From the NCBI RefSeq assembly GCF_000185305.1, contig NZ_GL622200.1, positions 1,344,427-1,408,426 of the forward strand: a stretch of 64,000 nucleotides of DNA, given 5' to 3'. The notes beneath the pieces are model-generated. The model had not been told where the DNA came from. It saw only the letters and a program-made list of their open reading frames with translations, and made no database searches. The DNA comes from Aggregatibacter segnis ATCC 33393 (GTDB lineage Bacteria; Pseudomonadota; Gammaproteobacteria; Enterobacterales; Pasteurellaceae). Positions 18,262 to 26,111 of this stretch are shown in pieces. The translations under genes and the position numbers were made by a program. Positions within the stretch are counted from its first letter, which is position 1, and each line of letters starts with the position of its first letter.

Positions 18262-18309
18262 GGATCACAAAAAGTAAAAAGAGGGCCACCAACATCGTTG
18301 GTAGCCCTC
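18262..18309 (-). terminator. Intrinsic terminator closing the srfA-to-lipoprotein operon
   Basis: Stem gagggc-accaa / ttggt-gccctc with one mismatch (18281-18309), followed on the minus strand by T-rich tttttactttttgtg. It lies just after the 161-residue lipoprotein gene. Confidence 0.75.
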
Positions 18310-18319
18310 AGTATTCGCA

Positions 18320-18805
18320 TTATAAGCCTAATGCTTTTTGTAGATTAGATAACTTGCGTTGTAATTGTTCTAATTCCGCTTGTTTTTCCATTTCAGAACC
18401 GCCGCTGTTATTGACGGCTTTCATTTGTTTCTCTACTTCGGCAATTTCCGCCTGCAAATCTTGTCTGCCTTTGGCTTTTTGTTTTAACTCGGCTGTGAGT
18501 TTGCCCACAGACTGATCGAGTTTAGCCTGTTGCGCTTTTTTCTGTGCAATAGATTGGTTAACAGATTTTTGTTGCGCTTTAATATCGGCATAAATTTTAT
18601 TAAATTTGGCATTTTCTGTCTTCGCGTCTAACACCAATTTTTCTTTTTGTTCAATACGCTTGTCATAACTTCCGGAAAACTGGCAGGCCGCTTTGCTGAA
18701 CATATTGAGTTCAACACTCGGATCGCACTCTTCCGGCGTGTTGGTGCAGGCAGAAAGCAACACAGCAGCACCTAAAAGTGCGGTGGTTTTTAACAATGTT
18801 TTCAT
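18320..18805 (-). CDS. Coiled-coil lipoprotein, 161 residues
   Basis: The signal peptide MKTLLKTTALLGAAVLLSAC has a lipobox (LLSAC) giving a lipidated Cys20. The +2 residue is Thr, which predicts outer-membrane sorting. From about residue 45 to the end the protein is a continuous heptad-type coiled coil rich in Lys, Glu, Gln and Ala. Three further cysteines lie close after the lipobox region. The family is not recognised. It follows the other lipoprotein gene by nine bases and ends the operon. A periplasmic rod or scaffold role beside the Tag-like proteins is inferred. Confidence 0.75.
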   Translation of the reverse strand: MKTLLKTTALLGAAVLLSACTNTPEECDPSVELNMFSKAACQFSGSYDKRIEQKEKLVLDAKTENAKFNKIYADIKAQQKSVNQSIAQKKAQQAKLDQSVGKLTAELKQKAKGRQDLQAEIAEVEKQMKAVNNSGGSEMEKQAELEQLQRKLSNLQKALGL

Positions 18806-18814
18806 AGAATCTCC

Positions 18815-19528
18815 TTAACCAACATTTAACGCATTACGTTGCTGCGATACAACAGCGATCTGTTTTTCCAAGGCTGCAATTTGTTTTTGATATTGGGCGA
18901 TTTGAGAATCTAATTTTGCTACATTCATACCGCTACCACGCTCTTTTTGCGCTACATCTTTCCAATCTCTCTCGCTTTCTTTCATTTTTTTCAATTTGTC
19001 ATTTAAGTAAGCAATGTTACTATCAATCTCTTTCAACTGACGTTTGGCTTCATCTTTTTGAATGCTGTTATCCTTTAATTTACGATTCAAATTAGCCAAC
19101 GTTTTTTGGTTTTGGGTCAACACGGTTTTCGCTGAATTTGCCAGAGTTCTGGCTTCTTGAGTGTTTTTATTTAAATCTTTTAAATAAGCATTTAAACGCT
19201 CTTCTTTATTAGCATAATTGGTACGCTGTTGTTCCAAATAATAGTTACCGCCCATGAGGATACCACAACCAGCTACTGCAGCTACCGCAGAACATAGTGC
19301 TGCATTATTGGTTCCGCTTAATAAACAAGCCCCAACACCTGCCGCCGCACCGGCTGCACAGGCAGTTAATCCCGATTTACTAAAAAACTCAGCTTGATTG
19401 CCTGAGGTTAAACGGCTGTCTACATTAGAAGAACCGGAGTTGGACATACTTTCACAACCGGCCAAAGCCAATGTTGTGGATAAAGTCAAAACACCAACAA
19501 TAGATTTTTTAGATTGAAAATTAAACAT
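18815..19528 (-). CDS. Glycine-zipper, coiled-coil lipoprotein (TagQ-like position)
   Basis: 237 residues. The signal ends in LALAGC, giving lipidated Cys24; the +2 residue is Glu. Residues about 53-97 form a Gly/Ala-rich hydrophobic zipper with four Cys (TACAAGAAAGVGACLL, then SAVAAVAGCGILMGG). A long coiled coil follows (about 100-235). In the Pseudomonas Tag pathway an outer-membrane lipoprotein, TagQ, anchors TagR. This gene lies directly after the TagR-like gene and could fill that role, but sequence homology to TagQ is not established here. Confidence 0.7.
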   Translation of the reverse strand: MFNFQSKKSIVGVLTLSTTLALAGCESMSNSGSSNVDSRLTSGNQAEFFSKSGLTACAAGAAAGVGACLLSGTNNAALCSAVAAVAGCGILMGGNYYLEQQRTNYANKEERLNAYLKDLNKNTQEARTLANSAKTVLTQNQKTLANLNRKLKDNSIQKDEAKRQLKEIDSNIAYLNDKLKKMKESERDWKDVAQKERGSGMNVAKLDSQIAQYQKQIAALEKQIAVVSQQRNALNVG

Positions 19529-19561
19529 AGGGGCTTCCTTTTTTTACTTTGGTAAGGTGGG

Positions 19562-21172
19562 TCATTTTACTTGACGGCAGCGTTTTAACCAAGTATCACG
19601 GTCAACTTTTCCGTCTTTATTATATTGGGATAATTGTTCCCAATAAGATTGAATAAACTGTGCAGCATTATTTTTTTCACGATTTTGTAAACGTTGTTTG
19701 GTCACCTCTACTTGTTTCTCGATCATTGCCACATTATATAAAGTTGCATTATCAACTAAGGTATCGGCGTAATATTTTAAGGTAAACTTCAACGCATTCT
19801 CTGCTTTTAATTTTTTCTCACTGAGATTATTGATTTGCTCTTCGGTACACAAGCCTTCTTTCGGCGCACCATCACAGGTTTGTTTAATATTTTCTACCAA
19901 ATTCAACGCATTTTGGTAGGTATTATCCAAATCAACCATATTACTACACAAGAAACCGCCCAAACGCAATGAAGCTTGAATAGCTGAATCTCGCTGTTCG
20001 TCACGAGCTTGGTTGGCTTGACGCAAAGTATCATTCAATTTTTTCAGTTCTTTTTCCAACTGTTCCTTGGCAATAGTTTGATTTTGCACATCTTGTGCCA
20101 ATTTTTCCAATTGCCCAACCACATTAGAACCTGCGCCGTGTTTATCATCTTTGTTATCATCACGGCCTAGCTTAGCCCATTCTTCTTTCAAGTCTTTAAT
20201 TCGTTGTGCAGAGGTCAGTACCGGCGCCACCATCGCCACACGAAAACCGATATCTTTGGCTTTATCCACATTACTGTTATTATATAAAGAACGCTCAATG
20301 CGATAAGCATTGGTTAAACTTTCTGCTGAATTTAAATAACTGCCACCACGTACGGTGACACCACCACTTTGCCCATGGTAATGATCTAAACGATTGAGTT
20401 TGAAAGCATCAAACATCATTTCTGCCGCATTACCCAAAGTGTCAAATAGGCCTAACGGATTGCCTTCCAACTGTCCAGTAAGCTGAATCTTACCATTCGC
20501 ATTTTTGTTGCTCCACACATATTTCTCCGCACCATCTTTCATTGGAAAAAGCGGTTCACGAAATTCGGAGGAAGACACCGCAGCACCACCGCGCGCCGCA
20601 TACTCCCATTCGGCATTAGTCGGCAAACGAACAAACCCTTTTGTGCCGTCCTCAGTTGGTAATTTATCTGCCGCATTTTTTAGCAACCATTCATTATATT
20701 TGCGGGTAAATTCCAGAGCATCAAACCAACTTACTTCTGTTATTGGTAAACGTCCTTTCATGTTGACTGATGGGCATTGTTCGTTCATTACCGATTGATA
20801 TTGCAACTGTGACACTTCATATTTAGCCATTAAAAAATATCGCCCCTGAGACTTGTCGTCAAAACTGCCGGCAATAGCATTTGGGGTTGAATGTTCAGCA
20901 ATTTGGTCGGCAGAATTGTCACTGCCCAGAAGGATGCTTTTTTCTTCCAAAGGTGAATGAGTTTCCGTTTTTACCATTCGAAAAACCATATTACCATCAC
21001 AAGGCATGGGTAAAATTACATCCCCTTCCAAAGGTTTCGGATTATAGAATTTCTCTTCCCATGGAGTGCCATAAGCAGACTGCGCCACTAATTCCGTCAA
21101 AAGTGCGGTAACAAAAATAGCTATTTTTGTCCTACGCCGTGATTGTTGCATTTTTGGGGTTGTTCTAGACAT
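19562..21172 (-). CDS. TagR-like periplasmic protein with formylglycine-generating-enzyme fold
   Basis: The 536-residue protein has an N-terminal signal or anchor (KIAIFVTALLTELVAQSAYG) and an FGE/SUMF1 domain (about 55-320). Recognisable blocks are RLPTNAEWEYAARGG (182-196), GLFDTLGNAAEMMFD (241-255), TVRGGSYLN (273-281) and DIGFRVAM. The cysteine pair of true FGE (GGSYxC...C) is missing: Asn281 stands at the first position. A non-catalytic, regulatory fold like TagR is therefore likely. A C-terminal coiled coil (about 345-400) and helical tail follow. It overlaps the permease gene by eight bases. In Pseudomonas TagR acts in the periplasm to promote PpkA activation. Confidence 0.75.
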   Translation of the reverse strand: MSRTTPKMQQSRRRTKIAIFVTALLTELVAQSAYGTPWEEKFYNPKPLEGDVILPMPCDGNMVFRMVKTETHSPLEEKSILLGSDNSADQIAEHSTPNAIAGSFDDKSQGRYFLMAKYEVSQLQYQSVMNEQCPSVNMKGRLPITEVSWFDALEFTRKYNEWLLKNAADKLPTEDGTKGFVRLPTNAEWEYAARGGAAVSSSEFREPLFPMKDGAEKYVWSNKNANGKIQLTGQLEGNPLGLFDTLGNAAEMMFDAFKLNRLDHYHGQSGGVTVRGGSYLNSAESLTNAYRIERSLYNNSNVDKAKDIGFRVAMVAPVLTSAQRIKDLKEEWAKLGRDDNKDDKHGAGSNVVGQLEKLAQDVQNQTIAKEQLEKELKKLNDTLRQANQARDEQRDSAIQASLRLGGFLCSNMVDLDNTYQNALNLVENIKQTCDGAPKEGLCTEEQINNLSEKKLKAENALKFTLKYYADTLVDNATLYNVAMIEKQVEVTKQRLQNREKNNAAQFIQSYWEQLSQYNKDGKVDRDTWLKRCRQVK

Positions 21173-22391
21173 CTCGTAAACTCTCTGCCGGTTGAATTTT
21201 CACCGCTTGTCGCGCGCCGATTCCGGCCACAATAGCAGCAAGGCATAACGCGATCGCAAAAGCGATGAATAAATGAATAAAATTCAAGCTACTGATAAAA
21301 ATATCGTTGGATAAATTCTGACCTAATACGAAATTAAATACCTGACTGCCCGATAAGAACAAGAAATATGACAATACAAAAGCGAAACAGCTCAAACACA
21401 GAGCCTGCATAATTAAATATAACATCACCGCGCCGCTTTGAAAACCGAATAGACGTAGCAGTGCAATTTCTTTCCGCTTACGATCGATATTGGCTAAGAA
21501 CGCACCTATCAGCGATAATACACAACCCAACACCGCTGTCGCTGCAATGACCATAAAAATCACGTTGAGCACACCGTCAATGGCTTTGACGTTTTCAATA
21601 GCTTTGGCTTCTGTTGAGGTTTCAATATTTTTCTGCCGTAATTTTAACGCCAAAGGCGCTACATCATCTAAGCTATTAGCATAAATGCGGGCGCGGGCGA
21701 AGTGTTCCCGCTGTTGCGGACGGTCAGGATCCTGTTGATTGGCAAAAATAGCGGTTTGGTAACCATCCCGAAAATCCTCCATTGCCAATAAGGTGTCCAA
21801 CTGCACAAAGGCACCCGAACGGGCAAAACGGGTTTCAGGCACAATACCTTCCACCACCAATTCGCTAATGGCTTTTTCCACCTGATTATTTTGCGAACGT
21901 GTGACCACCAAATTGATTTTATCGCCTTGTTTTACATTTAATTTCTCTGCGGTTAAGGTACTTAATAGCACACCATTGGGTTTACTTAGTGCTTGTTCCG
22001 TTAAAGGATCGTTAACGGCTGTCGGAATCACTTCCACATCCTGTACAAATTTCTTACCACCATTTTGATTGGCAGACAAATCGGCAATAGTATTTAAAGA
22101 ACGGGTCAACGGCGCCACAAAACGGGTTTCCGGCTGTTGTTGTAACCAATCAAACCAGTTCTTATCTAAATTGAGATTGCCGATAATTTTAATTTCAAGA
22201 TTGCGCGGGTCATTAATTAACTGATGGCGTAACTGGGAAACTACGCCGAATTTCAAGCTGAAAAGCAACAATAACGGCGCAATTACCGCAATAAGAGACG
22301 CAATGATGCAAAAAGACACTTTGCGATCGTAATACAAATCCCGCAACGCTAATTTGCCTAGGAACATATAAGACAGATTAACTTGCTGCAT
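21165..22391 (-). CDS. FtsX/LolC-type ABC permease, TagS-like
   Basis: About 408 residues from ATG 22391. An N-terminal membrane helix (about 20-45), a MacB-type periplasmic domain of some 200 residues and three C-terminal helices form the LolC/MacB topology. AAGGA lies eight bases before ATG 22391, and the start overlaps the ATPase stop by 14 bp; the frame is open to 22487, but that would bury most of the ATPase end. It pairs with the ATPase upstream and the FGE-fold protein downstream, the order seen for tagT-tagS-tagR. Whether it moves a substrate or transmits a signal mechanically is unknown. Confidence 0.78.
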   Translation of the reverse strand: MQQVNLSYMFLGKLALRDLYYDRKVSFCIIASLIAVIAPLLLLFSLKFGVVSQLRHQLINDPRNLEIKIIGNLNLDKNWFDWLQQQPETRFVAPLTRSLNTIADLSANQNGGKKFVQDVEVIPTAVNDPLTEQALSKPNGVLLSTLTAEKLNVKQGDKINLVVTRSQNNQVEKAISELVVEGIVPETRFARSGAFVQLDTLLAMEDFRDGYQTAIFANQQDPDRPQQREHFARARIYANSLDDVAPLALKLRQKNIETSTEAKAIENVKAIDGVLNVIFMVIAATAVLGCVLSLIGAFLANIDRKRKEIALLRLFGFQSGAVMLYLIMQALCLSCFAFVLSYFLFLSGSQVFNFVLGQNLSNDIFISSLNFIHLFIAFAIALCLAAIVAGIGARQAVKIQPAESLRDV

Positions 22392-23103
22392 GATGCGTTT
22401 CCTTCGGTAAAAACACCGCTTGCGCCGGTGTGGATAAATCTGCATACAGACTTGGCAAATGATTATTTTCCACCAAATCCCAATCATGGGTAACTAAAAG
22501 CGCCGTAATTTTTTGCTCTTCCGCCAATTTAATCATTAATGAAAATAAGGTTTGTGCATTATTCGGATCAAGCGCGGCGGTAGGCTCATCAGCCAATAAC
22601 AGGCTTGGTTTGTGAATCACCGAACGAATAAAAGAAACCCGCTGCCGCTCTCCAATAGAAAGCAGACGCGGGTATTTAGTAAGCAACGATTGAATATTTA
22701 AGGCATCCGTTAAATACAAAAACCAGTCTTTATCCATGGCGCTATTTAACATTGAACAAGGCAATTCAATATTCTGTTGTACCGACAGAAAAGGCAACAA
22801 GCCTCCCGTTTGCAACATGAAACCTAACTTTCCTGCCCGTAGCTTAGAAAGTGCGGTCTGATTTTTTTGTAAAATTAACGGTTGCAAATCCATTACATCA
22901 CCGGCATCACCTAATTGATAGCGAACCAAACGATCGGGCTGCAAAATTAACCCGATCATTTCCAATAAGGTACTTTTGCCACAACCACTGGCACCTTGAA
23001 TGGCTAAAATCTCGCCATCTTGCAATTCAAGTTTAGGCAGCAACACATTGAATTGTTGGCTACCTTGGCCACGCCGAATCGCCATTTCTTCAATAAATAA
23101 CAC
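22378..23103 (-). CDS. LolD/MacB-type ABC ATPase, TagT-like
   Basis: A 241-residue ATPase with Walker A GASGCGKST (about residue 38-46), signature LSIGERQRVSF, Walker B LLLADEPTAALDP and the switch His in LLVTHDWDLV. Length and motifs fit the LolD/FtsE group, which power lipoprotein release or mechanotransmission rather than solute transport. It is coupled to the permease gene by a 14-bp overlap. The Srf context and the following FGE-fold gene favour a TagT-like role over LolD; it is not in a lolCDE context. Confidence 0.8.
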   Translation of the reverse strand: MLFIEEMAIRRGQGSQQFNVLLPKLELQDGEILAIQGASGCGKSTLLEMIGLILQPDRLVRYQLGDAGDVMDLQPLILQKNQTALSKLRAGKLGFMLQTGGLLPFLSVQQNIELPCSMLNSAMDKDWFLYLTDALNIQSLLTKYPRLLSIGERQRVSFIRSVIHKPSLLLADEPTAALDPNNAQTLFSLMIKLAEEQKITALLVTHDWDLVENNHLPSLYADLSTPAQAVFLPKETHHAAS

Positions 23104-23133
23104 CGCACTTTTCCTGTTATGTAAATGAATAAA

Positions 23134-25107
23134 TTATGGTAACGCCTCAAGCGGTACAGGATAAACGTAATCGCGCGGATCGCTGCCTTCCGATAAAGAA
23201 ATCCAGCGGGATTGGTCCTCGTTAAACACGCGGTAATGACGTAACTTGCTGTTTAAGTCACGAATAAATTTTTCTTGCTCTAAGGCACTCATGCCTTTCC
23301 AAATTTGTTCGTCCAATCCGGTGACTTGGCTTTTATACGGAATGCCATCCAAATACTCCCCTAACAAGCCTAACTCGCCCAGTTTGGTGGAGTTTTCTTG
23401 TTTTAATTTATTCGGGTCTTGTCCCATTGCCGCGGCAACAGAACGTAATTGGGCAAACATCGAATCCGGTGAAATTAACCCTTCATTCGCGGCATCGGCA
23501 ATTTTTTTCACCACATCACTTAAATCGCTTAATTGCGCTTTAGTCATCAATACGCGGGCTTCTGCCGTCGGAATGGTTGGTTTAAGGAAATCTTTATCGC
23601 TAATCCAGGCTTTAAATACCGGTGGGGCTTTGGCACCATTTTTATCACCTAAATAAGCCAACTGCATTGCTTTGCCCAATAATTCCGCATCCTGTTCAAT
23701 TTCAGTTTTGGCTTTTTCTTGCTTAGGCTCATCAACGATCGTACCTGCAGCATTTTCCCCTTGGTATGCCAATTTCACTTGCGATGTCAAGGCACGAGCC
23801 AAAGCACCGACTTTTTCACCAAACTCATTCACATCACCGGCATTCACCGCATAATACAAGGGCTTGTTCAAGTAGTTATTGAAAGATAAATCGCTGTATT
23901 GGGTTTTCGCCTGTTCGTGATTTTTTACCCCAGCCGGAGTTTTTAAGTGCAAGGTATAAATCGCCACGCCACGATGTTGTGCTTCTAAGCGCAATTGTTT
24001 TGCATCCATTCCGGTGGAGGATAATGGATTATTACCGTCTAATGCCCCCGCATCGGTCACCAACACAATGTAGCGACCACCAAAATTGTTCCAGTTAATT
24101 TCATTTAATGCTTGTGAAATACCGGCAAATGAATCTTCGCTAAACTCTTTACTGGATACTTTCGCCTGTTTTAATTCAACCGCTTTTTGCAAGAAATCTT
24201 GCGTATCTTTCACCGTACTTGGGTCAACAAACATTTTAGAGACGTATTCCAATCCCGGTACTGCCTTGGTACTGGAACGGAACCCGACCAAACCAAATTT
24301 AACCTGTTTGCCTAAATTCTCTTTTTCAATTTGTTCGGAAACTTGTTTAATTACATCACGGGTACGATTGATATAAGGGTCCATGGAAATACTGGCATCC
24401 ACCACAAACACCACAGCAGCACTAAATCCGGTCAACACTTGTGGATCAGATTTATTGGCGTTTGGATCTATTTTTGATTGTGTTTTCTGTTGAATCACCG
24501 GAGCCGTTTTACTCACAGACGCCACTTCCAAAATACGTTCATAGAAACCTTGTGAGTTCATGACTTCTTCACCTTGTAGAATTGGAAGAAGATAGAAATT
24601 CTTTTGAAAATCAATAAACTCTTTTGGCTCTTGCGCAACAATTTGTGGTGGTGTTTTATTATTGGCTAAGTCTGCACGAATTGGCTCCAAAATTTTCTTC
24701 GCATCATCGGCATTCACCACGGTTTCAATGTCCTCCTTGCTCTTAAAGAACAATAAAGGCTGGCGTTCAATCGGGTTGGTAAAAGCCAAAGTCATCTGCA
24801 TATTCCATGCAACTGTACAATCCGCATCTAACCAACCGATGGTTTTACCAAAGCTGTCCGGCCCTACTTTTAACCATTCTTTACCATTCGCAGTTTGGCG
24901 CTGATACACATAAAAACGGGAAAAAGCAGGCTGTTTTTTACCTGCCGTTGCACCCGCGTTATCGACCAATTGGCAACTTGGCGTACTTAACACCCGTTGA
25001 TAAAGTGTTTTCTTACCTTCCTGTTTTAACGGCTCATCCGCCAATGCGGCATTTGCCATAAATCCCATTAATAAAACAATTGAGGTGACTTTAAAAGACT
25101 TCATCAT
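23134..25107 (-). CDS. PpkA-like periplasmic vWA protein without kinase domain
   Basis: 657 residues with a signal peptide (IVLLMGFMANAALA). The N-terminal part resembles an SH3-like cell-envelope module (GKTIGWLDADCTVAWN, LTLAFTNP-type strand). A vWA domain follows (about 228-430) with an intact MIDAS, VVDASISMDPY, and TDAGALDG. The C-terminal helical region ends GEYLDGIPYKSQ ... YVYPVPLEALP. This whole arrangement matches, as I recall it, the periplasmic part of the type VI secretion kinase PpkA, but no kinase domain or membrane helix is fused. It overlaps the preceding gene by four bases. The likely role is an envelope sensor that partners with the Tag-like proteins. Confidence 0.75.
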   Translation of the reverse strand: MMKSFKVTSIVLLMGFMANAALADEPLKQEGKKTLYQRVLSTPSCQLVDNAGATAGKKQPAFSRFYVYQRQTANGKEWLKVGPDSFGKTIGWLDADCTVAWNMQMTLAFTNPIERQPLLFFKSKEDIETVVNADDAKKILEPIRADLANNKTPPQIVAQEPKEFIDFQKNFYLLPILQGEEVMNSQGFYERILEVASVSKTAPVIQQKTQSKIDPNANKSDPQVLTGFSAAVVFVVDASISMDPYINRTRDVIKQVSEQIEKENLGKQVKFGLVGFRSSTKAVPGLEYVSKMFVDPSTVKDTQDFLQKAVELKQAKVSSKEFSEDSFAGISQALNEINWNNFGGRYIVLVTDAGALDGNNPLSSTGMDAKQLRLEAQHRGVAIYTLHLKTPAGVKNHEQAKTQYSDLSFNNYLNKPLYYAVNAGDVNEFGEKVGALARALTSQVKLAYQGENAAGTIVDEPKQEKAKTEIEQDAELLGKAMQLAYLGDKNGAKAPPVFKAWISDKDFLKPTIPTAEARVLMTKAQLSDLSDVVKKIADAANEGLISPDSMFAQLRSVAAAMGQDPNKLKQENSTKLGELGLLGEYLDGIPYKSQVTGLDEQIWKGMSALEQEKFIRDLNSKLRHYRVFNEDQSRWISLSEGSDPRDYVYPVPLEALP

Positions 25108-26096
25108 TTTTTCAATTCCGCTAAACGTTGTTTGGCCTCGGCTAAATTCGGGTTAGCCTCCAATGCGGTTTCATACCAATAAATGGCCGTGCCTTTGTCG
25201 GCTTTGAAACAACTGCTGTTGGCATTTTCTTCATATTCTTTCGCGTATGCCAAAGCAATGTCGGCATTTCCGCTCTGAGCCTGATTCGCATATAAACGCT
25301 GTGCGATAGCACATTTGTTTTCTGCTTTGGCCTGATTAATCACGGCCAAAATGCGCTGGCTGTCAGGTTTGGTTTTTAGACAATTTTGAATAAAGGCTAA
25401 TTCATCATTTTTATTTTGACTTAAACTACATTCATCGGCGGACTGCGCTTTTTCTTCCGTTTTATTTTTATTCAAGAAGTAATAAGCTGCTACACCGGCA
25501 ATGCCCAATAAAAGAAGCAATAAAATAATCAAACCAAGTTTGCTTTTCTTTTTCGGAGCCGGTTGAGGCGGAGGCACAACCTTCAGTTCTTCCACCACCG
25601 GTTCAATAATAATTTCTTCCTCCGGCGGCAATCTGATCTCGTCAATAATCGGTTCAGGCTCAGGATCGGGAATATTCACCAAAACTTGGTCATCTACATG
25701 ATTCACGGTGTTATCAATAGAGCGCACATCATCTGCACGTGCTGTATTGCCGCTGGCAGAAGACGCTAACACGTCATTGGAAAGTTTTAACACACCCATA
25801 TCTTTTGTATTGGCATCGCGTACCATCATACGATATTGCATGGTGCTGCTTTGTTGTACCAAGGCATCAATTAACCAAGGGCCAAGTATGCCGCTTAGCA
25901 CGTTATCTTGTAAGGTTAATTGCTCACTGACTTTCAACCAAACGGGTTCAATATTCCAATGCTGTCCTTCGGCAAAATAGTAGGAGTCCTGACTCCTTTG
26001 CACACTGATTTCAATATTTTCAACGCCACCTTTCCAGTTACCTGCGATGAATTCCGCATATCCGGGACGTACAGCTTTCAATTCAATTCTTAACAT
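25104..26096 (-). CDS. Srf-associated single-span membrane protein with TPR-like periplasmic region
   Basis: The 330-residue protein has an N-terminal cytoplasmic domain of about 115 residues (strand-rich, family not recognised). An acidic Pro-rich linker (PDPEPEPIIDE, PPEEEIIIEP) follows, then one membrane helix (about 184-206) after KKKSK and a periplasmic part. That part contains Sel1/TPR-like helices (ALAYAKEYEENANSSC, TAIYWYETALEANPNLAEAKQRLAELKK). The basic residues before the helix give an N-in topology. It sits between srfC and the PpkA-like gene and is coupled to the latter (ATGA). A bridge between cytoplasmic Srf proteins and the periplasmic sensor is inferred. Confidence 0.65.
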   Translation of the reverse strand: MLRIELKAVRPGYAEFIAGNWKGGVENIEISVQRSQDSYYFAEGQHWNIEPVWLKVSEQLTLQDNVLSGILGPWLIDALVQQSSTMQYRMMVRDANTKDMGVLKLSNDVLASSASGNTARADDVRSIDNTVNHVDDQVLVNIPDPEPEPIIDEIRLPPEEEIIIEPVVEELKVVPPPQPAPKKKSKLGLIILLLLLLGIAGVAAYYFLNKNKTEEKAQSADECSLSQNKNDELAFIQNCLKTKPDSQRILAVINQAKAENKCAIAQRLYANQAQSGNADIALAYAKEYEENANSSCFKADKGTAIYWYETALEANPNLAEAKQRLAELKK

Positions 26097-26111
26097 AACT
26101 TATCCTTCGGT

